Source of the DNA: Paenibacillus arenilitoris
GTDB lineage: Bacteria; Bacillota; Bacilli; Paenibacillales; Paenibacillaceae
Direction of reading: 5' to 3'
NCBI RefSeq assembly: GCF_014705655.1
Contig: NZ_JACXIY010000011.1
Location: 1-64,000, forward strand
Length of the DNA stretch: 64,000 nt
Part shown: one piece after another, positions 43,223-51,900 of the stretch
Position numbering within the stretch: the stretch's first letter is position 1
Layout: each line of letters starts with the position of its first letter
Notes under the pieces: generated by a model
Databases searched by the model: none
Seen by the model: only the letters and a program-made list of their open reading frames with translations
What the model was told of the DNA's origin: nothing
Program-made: the position numbers and the translations under genes

Positions 43223-45973
43223 ATGAAAAAGCATTTTAACTACATCTGCGCGGCGTTATGCGTCGCATTGGTCTGGTCGCTCGCCGGGGCGGGGACGGCC
43301 CATGCCCGGGTCGACCGGTCGTTCGGCGCGCCGTCCGCGATCGGATCGCCGATTCAGAGCATCGCGATCTACGACGGGACGTTCGGGAAGGAAGACGGCC
43401 GCGATGTGATCTATACGACGGTATCCGGCAAGCCGGCTATTTTCCAAGTGATCGATCTCGCAAGCCGGACCGTATTGCGCACGTATCCGCTGCCGGGCTC
43501 GGAGAGCTCCTGGTCGCATCTTACGCTGCCGGACGGCACGGTCTACATCGGAGGCGGCGGGGCCGGGAAGCTGTTCAGCTATTCGCCGGCCGCGAAGGAG
43601 CTTAAGGATTTGGGCGGTATCGGGGAGGGCGTCGCCTACGGCTTATCCCACGACGAGAAGGGGCGCGTCTATTTCGGCTCTTATCCGAACGCGAAGATCG
43701 GCCGCTACGACCCCGCCACCGGGGAGATGAAGGATTACGGCACGGTCGCGCCCGGGCAGAGCTATTCCCGGTCCACCGCTTACCATGACGGCTACGTATA
43801 TGCGGGAATCGGCATTCAGGGCAGCATCGTCAAGCTGAACGTCGAGACCGGCGAGAAGGAGACGATCGCCCTTCCGACGCACGGCGGAGCCGTCGACACG
43901 GGGATGGTGAACCAGCTCGACGCCTGGGGCGGCTATTTGGTCGCCGGCCTTTCGAGCGCGAAGAGTCCGCTCCTGTTCTACGATCTGGCGAGCGGGGAGT
44001 GGAGCGACCGTTACCACCTGAACAACAAGGGCATTCGGCTGTCGCACGGCAAGCCGGGCAGCGGCAAGGCGTATTTTGCCCAGAACAACCGGATCATGGA
44101 GCTCGATCTGACGACGCTCGACGCGGTCGACACGGGCATTCCGTACGGGACGTTCCTGCGGGGCACGGCGTGGATCGACTTCCCGGGCGATCCGGAGCTT
44201 CCGGGCTCCTCGCTGGCGACCGTCACCTTCGGCGGGGGCGTCGCCTATTTGAATCCGGAGACGAAGACGGCCAAAGTGATCGAATATCCCGTGCAGGGCA
44301 ATCCGATTCCGATCCAGACGCTCGAGAACGGGCCGGATGGCAAGCTCTACATGAGCGGCTACCCCGGCGGCAGGGGCGCTTCCTATTCGCCGGAGACGGG
44401 AGAGACGGTCTCTTTCCCGCTCGGCCAGGCGGAAGGGATGGGCTATCTGGGCGACAAGCTGTACATGGGCGTCTACCCCGGCGCGAAAATTTACGAGCTG
44501 GATACGTCGAAGCCGCTCGATGCAAGCGCCAATCCGCGCCATCTGTTCGACGTGCCGCATCAGGACCGCCCGTTCAAAATGATCGCCGGGGAAGGCAAGC
44601 TGTTCATCGGCACCATTCCGGATTACGGGGTGCTCGGCGGTTCGCTGACCGTATACGATCCGGCATCGGGCGAGCCGCCCGCGGTGTATGAGGACGTCGT
44701 CCATCATCAGAGCATCGTCGGGCTCGCGCTGAAGGACGGCAAGCTGTACGGTTCGACGACGGTCGCCGGCGGGCTCGGCATCGATCCGACGGAGCCGGCG
44801 GCGAAGCTGTTCGTCTGGGACGTCGCATCCGGGACGAAGGAGAAGGAGTGGGTGCCGCAAATACCGGGGCTCGCCGCGGCGCCTAAGATGATCGGCGGGC
44901 TCAGCCTCGGCCCCGACGGGCTGCTATGGGCGGCGGCCGACGGCGCGATCTTCGCGGTCGATCCGGCTACGCAGCAGATCGTGAAGAGCAAAGTGATCTA
45001 TCCGGGCGTAACCGATTATGGCAGGTGGCGTCCAATCCAGATGCGCTGGGGCGCGGACGGTTACCTGTATACGACCTTGGCCGGCCAAATGACGGTCATC
45101 GATCCGGCGAATCTCGATTCGGTCGCGCTCGGCGCGGCGGAGCTGATGACGCTCGGCGAGGACGGTCACATTTATTACGCGGACAGCACCGTTTTGAAAA
45201 AAATCGGGGTAGCGGAAGGAACCGGGGAAATTCCGGTGAAGGTCGGCCTGCCGATCCGGAACGGCTCGTTCGACGAACAGGCCGAGGACGGCTCGATTCC
45301 GGGCTGGAGCTCGCTGTTTAACGTCACGCCTAACGTGTCGTACGGGCTGAGCGAGGAGCGCGCCGCGACGGCGCCTTACGCCTTGAAGCTGACGGACCGT
45401 TCGACGACGGAGACGGTGGCCGTCGCGACCGAGCCGATCGGCGTGAAGCCCGGCACGGAATACACCGCAAGCGCGAAGCTATTCCTGCAGGAGGGGCGGA
45501 CGCTCGCTTCCTTCAACTTCTACGACGCCGCCGGCAAGCAGCTGGACAGCAAGTCGCTGCAAATCACCCAGGGGGCGGGGGCGTGGCAGACGCTCGAGAT
45601 GAAAGGGATCGCGCCGGCAGGCGCGGCTTATGCAAGGCTCGTACTGTTCTGCTCGACCTATTGGATGACGACCGCCTATTACGACGATGCGTCGATTTCG
45701 TATACGGTGCAGGCGACGCCCGACAGACTGCTCGCCTCGATCGGCGATTGGGCGTCGGAAGGCGCGATCGGCCATTCGCTGAGCAAAAAGCTGGAAAATG
45801 CGGTCAAGCAGGCGGTCCATCAGTTGGAGAAGGGGCGGGAGAAGCAGGCGGTCAAGCATTTCGAGGACGGGCTGAAGCATCTGGAGAAGACTTTGCCGAA
45901 CGAAGCGGCGGCCGCCGCCCGGGCCGAAATCGAGGCGCAGCTGCAAGCTTTCGTCGCGGAATGGTCGTCCTGA
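43223..45973 (+). CDS. secreted beta-propeller protein with carbohydrate-binding-like and FIMAH-like domains
   Basis: A 916-residue exported protein with a signal peptide (1-28). Residues about 35-670 form repeated propeller blades (GKLYMSGYPGGRGASYSPETGE and similar). A beta-sandwich about 675-830 (RNGSFDEQAEDGSIPGWS...) looks like a CBM4/9-type carbohydrate-binding module. The C-terminal helical piece (833-916, LASIGDWASEGAIG...LKHLEKTL) resembles the FIMAH domain of secreted Firmicutes glycan-active proteins. No catalytic site is recognised. It follows the importer genes by 60 bases and probably binds or processes the same glycan outside the cell. Confidence 0.8.
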   Translation: MKKHFNYICAALCVALVWSLAGAGTAHARVDRSFGAPSAIGSPIQSIAIYDGTFGKEDGRDVIYTTVSGKPAIFQVIDLASRTVLRTYPLPGSESSWSHLTLPDGTVYIGGGGAGKLFSYSPAAKELKDLGGIGEGVAYGLSHDEKGRVYFGSYPNAKIGRYDPATGEMKDYGTVAPGQSYSRSTAYHDGYVYAGIGIQGSIVKLNVETGEKETIALPTHGGAVDTGMVNQLDAWGGYLVAGLSSAKSPLLFYDLASGEWSDRYHLNNKGIRLSHGKPGSGKAYFAQNNRIMELDLTTLDAVDTGIPYGTFLRGTAWIDFPGDPELPGSSLATVTFGGGVAYLNPETKTAKVIEYPVQGNPIPIQTLENGPDGKLYMSGYPGGRGASYSPETGETVSFPLGQAEGMGYLGDKLYMGVYPGAKIYELDTSKPLDASANPRHLFDVPHQDRPFKMIAGEGKLFIGTIPDYGVLGGSLTVYDPASGEPPAVYEDVVHHQSIVGLALKDGKLYGSTTVAGGLGIDPTEPAAKLFVWDVASGTKEKEWVPQIPGLAAAPKMIGGLSLGPDGLLWAAADGAIFAVDPATQQIVKSKVIYPGVTDYGRWRPIQMRWGADGYLYTTLAGQMTVIDPANLDSVALGAAELMTLGEDGHIYYADSTVLKKIGVAEGTGEIPVKVGLPIRNGSFDEQAEDGSIPGWSSLFNVTPNVSYGLSEERAATAPYALKLTDRSTTETVAVATEPIGVKPGTEYTASAKLFLQEGRTLASFNFYDAAGKQLDSKSLQITQGAGAWQTLEMKGIAPAGAAYARLVLFCSTYWMTTAYYDDASISYTVQATPDRLLASIGDWASEGAIGHSLSKKLENAVKQAVHQLEKGREKQAVKHFEDGLKHLEKTLPNEAAAAARAEIEAQLQAFVAEWSS

Positions 45974-46024
45974 GAGGGAAGAGCGGAGCGGGCGAATGAT
46001 TGAGAGGACGAGACAATAATCGAA

Positions 46025-46057
46025 CGAATGAGCACCTCGCGGAGAGGTGCTCGTTTG
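46025..46057 (+). terminator. terminator after the beta-propeller gene
   Basis: GAGCACCTC (46030-46038) pairs with GAGGTGCTC (46044-46052), and five further outer pairs including G-U extend it. Only a weak T-rich tail follows. Confidence 0.65.
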
Positions 46058-46179
46058 CGTGCGTTTCGGCGGGAAACGGAGAGTCCAGCTTGCCAAACGG
46101 CTTCGTTCGGGTATGATGGACATAAACGTTTTCCTTCGGGCGACCGGGGAAAGCCGGTAACGGATGGGAGGAATGCAAG

Positions 46180-47520
46180 ATGCCGACGTTGAATCGGGAG
46201 CTTGCCAAGCCGATTAGAATCGGCCTTATCGGCCCCGGGCCAATCGTGGATCAGATGATGCGGGTCATAGAATCGTTCCCTTCCTTCGAGCCCGTGCCGC
46301 TCGTGTTCCGCGAGGCGGATGAGGCGCCGGAGCTGGCGGAGCGGATCGTCCGGGAGGTCGAGGTTATTTTGCTGTCCGATCCGCTCGTTCAGCGCATGGT
46401 GAAGGAGCGGATCGGACAGGCGGTGCCGCTCCATCACGTTCCGGTAACGGACGCCGGGCTGTACCGGGCGCTCTTCTATGCACAGCGCGCCGGCAGTCTT
46501 GCGGGCGGATTGTCCGTGGACACGCTGACGCAGACGATGGTCGCGCGGACGCTGAAGGATTTGGGCATGGACGGCGCATCCGCGCTCGTCTACGACGGTC
46601 CTTCCTACGCGCAGAAGGACAAGCTGGCCGCCTTTCACCAGGCCGGCTTCGAATCGGGGCGCAGCACGGTCGCGATTACCGGCCTGGAGTCGGTCGCGAA
46701 GGAGCTGGCCGCCCGCGGCGTTCCGCACGAGCGGCTCGCCCCCTCGGACCAAGACATCGTCGTCTCGCTGGAGCGGGCGCTGCTGTCCACCGAGACGCGC
46801 CGCAGCCGGGAGGGACAGATCGTCGTCGGGATGGTCAACATCGACGACTTCGGGGAGACGGCCATGAAGCGCGGCAACGAGCACGAGGTGCAGAAGCTGA
46901 AGCTGGACATCCACCGCAAGGTGCTCGATTACGTCGAATTGCTCGACGGCTATTTGACGCATCTCGGCGGAGACGAATATTTGTTTTTTACGACGAGGGG
47001 GATCTTCGAGCGGGAGACCGGCGGCTACAAGACGATCCCGCTGGCCAAGGAGATCAAGGAGGCGTACGGCATTTCCCTCAGCATCGGGATGGGCTTCGGC
47101 CGCTCCGCGAGCGACGCCGGGACGAACGCGAGAGCCTCCCTGCGCAAGGCGAAGGAGGCCGGCGGCAACGCCTGCTTCATCGTGCGGGAGGACGGCACGC
47201 TGATCGGCCCGCTTGAGATGGCCGACCCGGTGAAGAAGGTGCTCTCCTTCACGGACGCGGAGCTGATCAAGCGGGCGGAGGACGCGGGGATGACGAGCGC
47301 CTACCTGAGCAAGCTGCTGCACCACCGGGCGAGGTTCGGCAAGTATGCGTACACGGTGCATGAGCTCGCCTCGCTGCTCGACATTACCGTCCGAAGCGCG
47401 CATCGTCTCCTGCTGCTGTGGATCGACAACGGCCTCGTCGAGGTGGCCGGCATGGAGAAGGTGCCGCGCGGACGGCCTCGGCAGCTGTTCAAGCTGACTT
47501 TTTTGGAGAAGAGCCCTTGA
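46180..47520 (+). CDS. transcriptional regulator with GGDEF-like domain and C-terminal HTH
   Basis: A 446-residue protein in three parts. The first (about 10-200) looks like a Rossmann-type or receiver-like sensor. The second (about 210-355) resembles a GGDEF/GTP cyclohydrolase III-like fold: GMVNIDDFGETAMKRGNEHE, then LGGDEYLFF (G263, G264, D265, E266) and SIGMGFGRSASDAGTNARASLRKAKEAGG. The third (about 385-440) is a winged HTH (YTVHELASLLDITVRSAHRLLLLWIDNGLVEV). It could bind a nucleotide and DNA. It lies just before the four phased repeats and the catabolic operon it probably controls. The family is known only as uncharacterised regulators. Confidence 0.7.
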   Translation: MPTLNRELAKPIRIGLIGPGPIVDQMMRVIESFPSFEPVPLVFREADEAPELAERIVREVEVILLSDPLVQRMVKERIGQAVPLHHVPVTDAGLYRALFYAQRAGSLAGGLSVDTLTQTMVARTLKDLGMDGASALVYDGPSYAQKDKLAAFHQAGFESGRSTVAITGLESVAKELAARGVPHERLAPSDQDIVVSLERALLSTETRRSREGQIVVGMVNIDDFGETAMKRGNEHEVQKLKLDIHRKVLDYVELLDGYLTHLGGDEYLFFTTRGIFERETGGYKTIPLAKEIKEAYGISLSIGMGFGRSASDAGTNARASLRKAKEAGGNACFIVREDGTLIGPLEMADPVKKVLSFTDAELIKRAEDAGMTSAYLSKLLHHRARFGKYAYTVHELASLLDITVRSAHRLLLLWIDNGLVEVAGMEKVPRGRPRQLFKLTFLEKSP

Positions 47521-47562
47521 GCGGAAATTGAGCGGGGGCTCTTCTTCGCATGATGGACAGGT

Positions 47563-47593
47563 CATCCGGATGTTCCGGGTGGCTTTTTTTTCG
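47563..47593 (+). terminator. terminator after the GGDEF-like regulator
   Basis: CATCCGGA (47563-47570) pairs with TCCGGGTG (47574-47581) with one G-U pair, followed by GC and eight T. Confidence 0.8.
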
Positions 47594-47610
47594 TTCAGGT
47601 GCTGACGTAG

Positions 47611-47789
47611 TGTCAAAAATTGAAATTAAATGCGACTACGAAGAAGGGGTGAGCGGTATAGTTTCAAGAATTGAAATTAAACCGTCAGTAACGGGCGGAG
47701 CGTCCCTGATATCCGGCAGTTAGGTTCAAATTTTGAAATAAACACCATGTTCGGAGGGGGAGAGCTCCTTTTTATTTCAGTTTTTGAAA
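47611..47789 (+). repeat. four helically phased operator-like inverted repeats
   Basis: Four 15-bp sites fit TTTCAA-N3-TTGAAA: TGTCAAAAATTGAAA (47611-47625), TTTCAAGAATTGAAA (47662-47676), GTTCAAATTTTGAAA (47724-47738) and TTTCAGTTTTTGAAA (47775-47789). Each is followed by an A/T-rich tail (TTAAA, TAAAC or CTAAT). Start-to-start distances are 51, 62 and 51 bases, close to 5, 6 and 5 helical turns, so all four face the same side of the DNA. They lie between the GGDEF-like regulator and the operon at 48146. A plausible promoter, GTGGCA (47822-47827) and TATATT (47844-47849), lies just downstream. Confidence 0.75.
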
Positions 47790-47947
47790 CTAATCCGGTT
47801 CCCATTTGCTTCATCGCCCAAGTGGCAGTTGATAAGGGATTGATATATTCATGGCCAACTTCTGAGCTTTGCGGCTTACTGTCGGCTTATCATGCTTGGG
47901 AGCATGTAAAACGTTAGGCGGCGAGTGAATCCTGCAAGAGAGGTAAC

Positions 47948-48069
47948 ATGCGAGTGAGGTAACGGATGAGTAGTGTAGCTGGCGGCATATGCGAGGGAGG
48001 TGACGAATGGATTTAACGGCCTGCGGGCTGACCTCCGGCGTTTCGCGGACTCTAATTAAAGACGATTAA
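47948..48069 (+). other. three overlapping mini-ORFs, each behind a repeated GAGGT motif
   Basis: Three imperfect direct repeats (GAGAGGTAACATG, GAGTGAGGTAACGGATG, GAGGGAGGTGACGAATG) each put a Shine-Dalgarno-like GAGGT 3-5 bases before an ATG. They open MRVR (47948-47962), a 16-residue ORF MSSVAGGICEGGDEWI (47966-48016) and a 20-residue ORF starting MDLTACGLTSGV (48007-48069). The second and third overlap in different frames. They would be translated if transcription starts near 47855. Expression is not shown, and they could be remnants of duplication. Region 47790-47947 shows no gene. Confidence 0.4.
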
Positions 48070-48074
48070 AAGAT

Positions 48075-48104
48075 TTGTCTTTATATCCCGTCTCTCGCTA
48101 TGAT
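48075..48104 (+). promoter_or_regulatory. sigma-A-like promoter of the catabolic operon
   Basis: TTGTCT (48075-48080) and TATGAT (48099-48104) are 18 bases apart, about 40 bases before the first gene. Together with the phased repeats upstream it suggests two possible start sites for the operon. Confidence 0.55.
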
Positions 48105-48145
48105 GGGGAGGAAGACGTAATCGAATTGGGAGGAGAGGAAGCAGC

Positions 48146-49162
48146 ATGAACAGCATTGCGGAGCTGGAGGCGAGGCTGGCGGAGCCGTCGGAGCGGCTGA
48201 TCGCCGATTTGCGGTCGATAGAAGGGGATATTCTCGTGCTGGGCGTCGGCGGCAAGATGGGGCCGAGTCTGGCGGGACTCGCGGCGAACGCGATCCGGGA
48301 AGGCGGCTTGAACAAGCGGGTGATCGGCGTCTCGCGCTTCACGAACGAGGAGGCGAGGAGGGAGCTTGCGGAAGCGGGGGTCGAGACCGTGTCCTGCGAT
48401 CTGCTGAACGAAGAAGAGCTTGCGAAGCTGCCTCGGGCCGAGAACGTCATCTATATGGCGGGCAATAAGTTCGGAACGACGGGGAGGGAGCATTTTACGT
48501 GGGCGATGAACGCTTATTTGCCGGGAAGGGTGGCGGAGAAGTACAAGGATTCGCGTATCGTCGTGTTCTCCTCCGGCAACGTGTACCCGCTGTCCCCGGT
48601 TGGCGGCGGAGGGGTGGACGAATCGGTATCGCCCGAGCCGCTGGGCGAATACGCGCAGTCCTGCCTGGGCCGGGAGCGGGTGTTCGAATATTTTTCTCGC
48701 AAAAACGGGACGCCGATGGCGATTTACCGCTTGAATTACGCGATCGACCTAAGGTACGGCGTGCTGCTCGAATTAGCCCGTTCCGTCCGCGACGGACGCC
48801 CCGTCGATCTGGCGATGGGACACGCGAACGTCATTTGGCAGGGGGACGCCAACGAAATGGCGCTGCGCTGCTTGACGCAATGCTCGAGCCCGCCGCGGAC
48901 GATCAACGTCACCGGGCCGGAGACGATGTCGATCCGGTGGGCGGCGGGGGAGCTGGCCAAGCGGCTTGGACGGGAGGCGCTATTCGCGGGGGAGGAGCAG
49001 GAGACGGCGCTGCTCAGCAACGCGTCCAAGTCGCACCAGCTGTTCGGCTACCCGCGCGTGTCGCTGCTGCAGATGATCGATTGGGTGGCCGATTGGGTGA
49101 AGGCGGACGGTCCGACCTGGAACAAGCCGACGCACTTCCAAGAGAGAAAGGGGAAATTTTAA
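48146..49162 (+). CDS. NAD-dependent epimerase/dehydratase-like protein (extended SDR)
   Basis: A 338-residue extended-SDR protein. The nucleotide-binding motif is GVGGKMGPSLAG (about 33-44). The active-site tyrosine lies in GEYAQSCLGRE, but the usual YxxxK lysine is replaced by C, so normal SDR redox chemistry is doubtful. ATG 48146 follows GGGAGGAG. It opens a six-gene operon and is followed directly by the DapA-like gene (TAA then GTG). The substrate is unknown. Confidence 0.78.
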   Translation: MNSIAELEARLAEPSERLIADLRSIEGDILVLGVGGKMGPSLAGLAANAIREGGLNKRVIGVSRFTNEEARRELAEAGVETVSCDLLNEEELAKLPRAENVIYMAGNKFGTTGREHFTWAMNAYLPGRVAEKYKDSRIVVFSSGNVYPLSPVGGGGVDESVSPEPLGEYAQSCLGRERVFEYFSRKNGTPMAIYRLNYAIDLRYGVLLELARSVRDGRPVDLAMGHANVIWQGDANEMALRCLTQCSSPPRTINVTGPETMSIRWAAGELAKRLGREALFAGEEQETALLSNASKSHQLFGYPRVSLLQMIDWVADWVKADGPTWNKPTHFQERKGKF

Positions 49163-50236
49163 GTGGGCGGATCGCGCAGAACATTGTCGCCGGCGCTTGC
49201 CGAAGCGCTTCATGACGGTCTCGTCATTCCGGCCCATCCGCTCGCTCTGGATGCGGACCGCAAGCTGGACGAACGCCGCCAGCGCGCGCTGACGCGCTAT
49301 TATGCGGCATCCGGCGCGGGTGGCATGGCGGTCGGCGTGCACTCGACGCAGTTTGAAATTCGCGAACGAGGCGTAGACTTGTATGAGCCGGTGCTGCGGC
49401 TTGCGGCGGAGGAGGCGGAGAAGGCGGGGCCGGACCGGCCGTTCCTGAAGGTGGCGGGACTGTGCGGGCCGACGGAGCAGGCGCTCGAGGAAGCCGCGAT
49501 CGCGGCGGGGCTCGGCTACGACGCGGGGCTTCTCAGCATGGGCGGACTGTCCGGGTGGAGCGAGAAGGACCTGTTGAAGCGGACCGAGGCCGTCGCGGCG
49601 TTCATGCCGGTCATCGGCTTCTACCTGCAGCCTTCCGTCGGAGGACGGACGTTCAGCTTCGAATTCTGGCGCGCCTTCGCCGATATTCCGAACGTCGTCG
49701 CGATCAAAATGGCGCCGTTCAACCGCTACCAGACGCTTGACGTTGCGCGCGCGGTCTGCAGCTCCGGACGCCGGGACGAAATCGCGCTTTATACCGGCAA
49801 CGACGACAACATCGTCGGCGATCTGCTGACGACTTACCGGTTCGCGGTAGACGGCGGCATCGTGGAGAAGCGGATCGTCGGCGGCCTGCTCGGGCATTGG
49901 GCGGTCTGGACCCGCAAGGCGGTCGAGCTGCTCGAGGAGATCAAGCGCTGCCGCGGCGAATCGCATATCCGCCGGGACTGGCTGACCCGGAACGTGGAGA
50001 CGACGGACGCGAACGCGGCGTTCTTCGATCCCGCGAACGGCTTCGCGGGCTGCATCCCCGGCATTCACGAGGTGCTGCGCCGGCAGGGACTCCTTGCGGG
50101 GACGTGGTGCCTGAACCCGCACGAAGCGCTATCGGCCGGGCAGGCCGAGGAAATCGACCGCGTCTATCGGGCTTACCCGCATTTGAACGACGACGCATTT
50201 GTCAAAGACCATCTGCGGGAGTGGCTTGGCGAATGA
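49163..50236 (+). CDS. dihydrodipicolinate synthase-family lyase (DapA-like)
   Basis: A 357-residue TIM-barrel protein of the DapA/NAL family, longer than DapA itself (about 290). The Schiff-base lysine is probably K182 in VVAIKMAPFN, with the active tyrosine in GFYLQPSVG. Enzymes of this family cleave or form bonds to pyruvate or related keto acids. Start GTG 49163 has AAAGGGG and directly follows the SDR stop. The neighbours (serine dehydratase, amidohydrolase, oxidoreductases) suggest a catabolic aldolase rather than lysine synthesis. Confidence 0.8.
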   Translation: MGGSRRTLSPALAEALHDGLVIPAHPLALDADRKLDERRQRALTRYYAASGAGGMAVGVHSTQFEIRERGVDLYEPVLRLAAEEAEKAGPDRPFLKVAGLCGPTEQALEEAAIAAGLGYDAGLLSMGGLSGWSEKDLLKRTEAVAAFMPVIGFYLQPSVGGRTFSFEFWRAFADIPNVVAIKMAPFNRYQTLDVARAVCSSGRRDEIALYTGNDDNIVGDLLTTYRFAVDGGIVEKRIVGGLLGHWAVWTRKAVELLEEIKRCRGESHIRRDWLTRNVETTDANAAFFDPANGFAGCIPGIHEVLRRQGLLAGTWCLNPHEALSAGQAEEIDRVYRAYPHLNDDAFVKDHLREWLGE

Positions 50237-50256
50237 CATAAGGAGGATTTAAGGCC

Positions 50257-50937
50257 GTGCGGTTTAAAGACGTATTTTCCATCATCGGACCGAGCATGGT
50301 CGGACCGTCCAGCTCCCATACGGCGGGGGCGCTGCGGATCGGCCGTACGGCCAGGCGATTGTTCGGGACGCAGCCGGAGGCGGCCGAGATCGTGCTCTAC
50401 GGCTCGTTCGCGGAGACGTACATGGGACACGGCACCGACCTAGCGCTTGCCGCCGGCCTGCTCGACTTCGAGACCGACGACATGCGCATCCGGGACGCGC
50501 TGCGGCTGGCGGAATTATCCGGCATGAACGTGACGTTCGGCAAAGGGAAGGGCCCCTTCGCCCATCCGAACACCGTCCGTCTCACGCTGAGCGGAGGCGG
50601 CCGGCAGGATGCCATCGTCGGCGCGTCGATCGGCGGCGGCAACATCGAGATGACGGACGTGAACGGCTTCGACGTGAAATTCACCGTCCGGACGCCGACG
50701 CTCTTCGTCTTCCACGGCGACCGTCCCGGCATCGTGGCCGAGGTGACGGGTTTGCTCGGACGCGAAGGGGTCAACATCGGCTACATGGACGTCGACCGGA
50801 AGAGCCGGCGCGGCGACGCGCTGACCGTCATCGAGACCGACGAAGCCGTATCCGCAGCCTTGCAGGATACCATCCGCGGCATGAAGGACGTGACGCGCGT
50901 CGGTCTCGTCGATCTTACGGCAGGAGGAGGTGCTTAA
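50257..50937 (+). CDS. sdaAB: L-serine dehydratase, beta subunit
   Basis: A 226-residue beta subunit of iron-sulfur L-serine ammonia-lyase. The N-terminal serine-binding-type domain begins FSIIGPSMVGPSSSHTAGA; an ACT domain (about 148-226) begins TLFVFHGDRPGIVAEVTGLLGREGVNI. Start GTG 50257 has AAGGAGG. It is directly followed by the alpha subunit with no gap. Confidence 0.92.
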   Translation: MRFKDVFSIIGPSMVGPSSSHTAGALRIGRTARRLFGTQPEAAEIVLYGSFAETYMGHGTDLALAAGLLDFETDDMRIRDALRLAELSGMNVTFGKGKGPFAHPNTVRLTLSGGGRQDAIVGASIGGGNIEMTDVNGFDVKFTVRTPTLFVFHGDRPGIVAEVTGLLGREGVNIGYMDVDRKSRRGDALTVIETDEAVSAALQDTIRGMKDVTRVGLVDLTAGGGA

Positions 50938-51900
50938 ATGAAATTCAGCCATTTGAACGAGCTCGCGGCATGCTGCCGGGAGGATGGCAAGACGATCGGG
51001 CAATTGATGCTCGCGGAGCAGGCGCTCGAATCGGGCCAGAGCGAAGAGCAGGTATTCCGTCAGATGGCGGACTACTTCGGCGTCATGAAGGAGGCCGTCC
51101 GCCGCGGGCTCGACGAGCCCGTCCCGTCGCGAAGCGGATTGACCGGCGGCGACGCGGTCCGCGTGAAGGAATACATGGAGCGCGGCGACGCCTCCTTGGG
51201 GAAGGAGGCGTGCCTGGCGATGGCCTACGCGCTGTCCGTCTCCGAGGTGAACGCCTCGATGGGCCGGATCGTGGCGACGCCGACGGCCGGGTCGTGCGGC
51301 ATCATTCCCGGCGCGTTCGTCAGCTCGCAGGAGCGGTTCGGCTGGGCGGACGACAAGCTCGTCATGGGGCTGTTCGCCGCGGGCGCGATCGGGTACGTCA
51401 TCGCCAACAACTCCTTCATCTCCGGAGCCGAGGGCGGCTGCCAGGCCGAGGTCGGCTCCGCCATCGGCATGGCGGCGGGGGCGCTGACCGAGCTGCGCGG
51501 GGGGACGCCGGAGCAGGCCGTTCATGCGGTCGGCCTGGCGCTCAAAAACTCGCTCGGCCTCATCTGCGATCCGGTAGGCGGGCTGGTCGAAATTCCTTGC
51601 ATCGTCCGCAACGGCTTCGGCGCCGTCACGGCGCTGGCCGCGGCGGACATGGCGCTTGCCGGCGTCCGCAGCGTCATCCCGTCGGACGAGGTCATCCAGG
51701 TTATGCTCGAGGTCGGCGGCGCGATGCCCGACAAGCACCGGGAGACCGGCATGGGCGGGCTGGCCCAGACGCCGACCGGCAAACGGATCGTTAAGGACCT
51801 GTACGGCAAGAAGAAATCGGCGGGCGGCAATGAAAAAGGACAAGAAAAAGAAAAAGGAAAAGGAAAAGGGGAAACCGAGGGAGAAGGGGGAGCTTCCTGA
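50938..51900 (+). CDS. sdaAA: L-serine dehydratase, alpha subunit
   Basis: A 320-residue catalytic subunit. Candidate [4Fe-4S] ligands are C168 (GGCQAEVG), C210 (CDPVGG) and C221 (IPCIVRNG); the spacing 42 and 11 matches the known enzyme. It converts L-serine to pyruvate and ammonia together with the beta subunit. The last 30 residues are an unusual lysine/glutamate/glycine-rich tail encoded by a purine-rich run (51826-51895). Its stop overlaps the next start by one base (TGATG). Confidence 0.92.
   Translation: MKFSHLNELAACCREDGKTIGQLMLAEQALESGQSEEQVFRQMADYFGVMKEAVRRGLDEPVPSRSGLTGGDAVRVKEYMERGDASLGKEACLAMAYALSVSEVNASMGRIVATPTAGSCGIIPGAFVSSQERFGWADDKLVMGLFAAGAIGYVIANNSFISGAEGGCQAEVGSAIGMAAGALTELRGGTPEQAVHAVGLALKNSLGLICDPVGGLVEIPCIVRNGFGAVTALAAADMALAGVRSVIPSDEVIQVMLEVGGAMPDKHRETGMGGLAQTPTGKRIVKDLYGKKKSAGGNEKGQEKEKGKGKGETEGEGGAS

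Noticed and set aside
43643..44860. 405-codon antisense ORF in the propeller gene
   Set aside because: It has a low-complexity arginine-rich product and no ribosome binding site, and the sense frame has clear domains.
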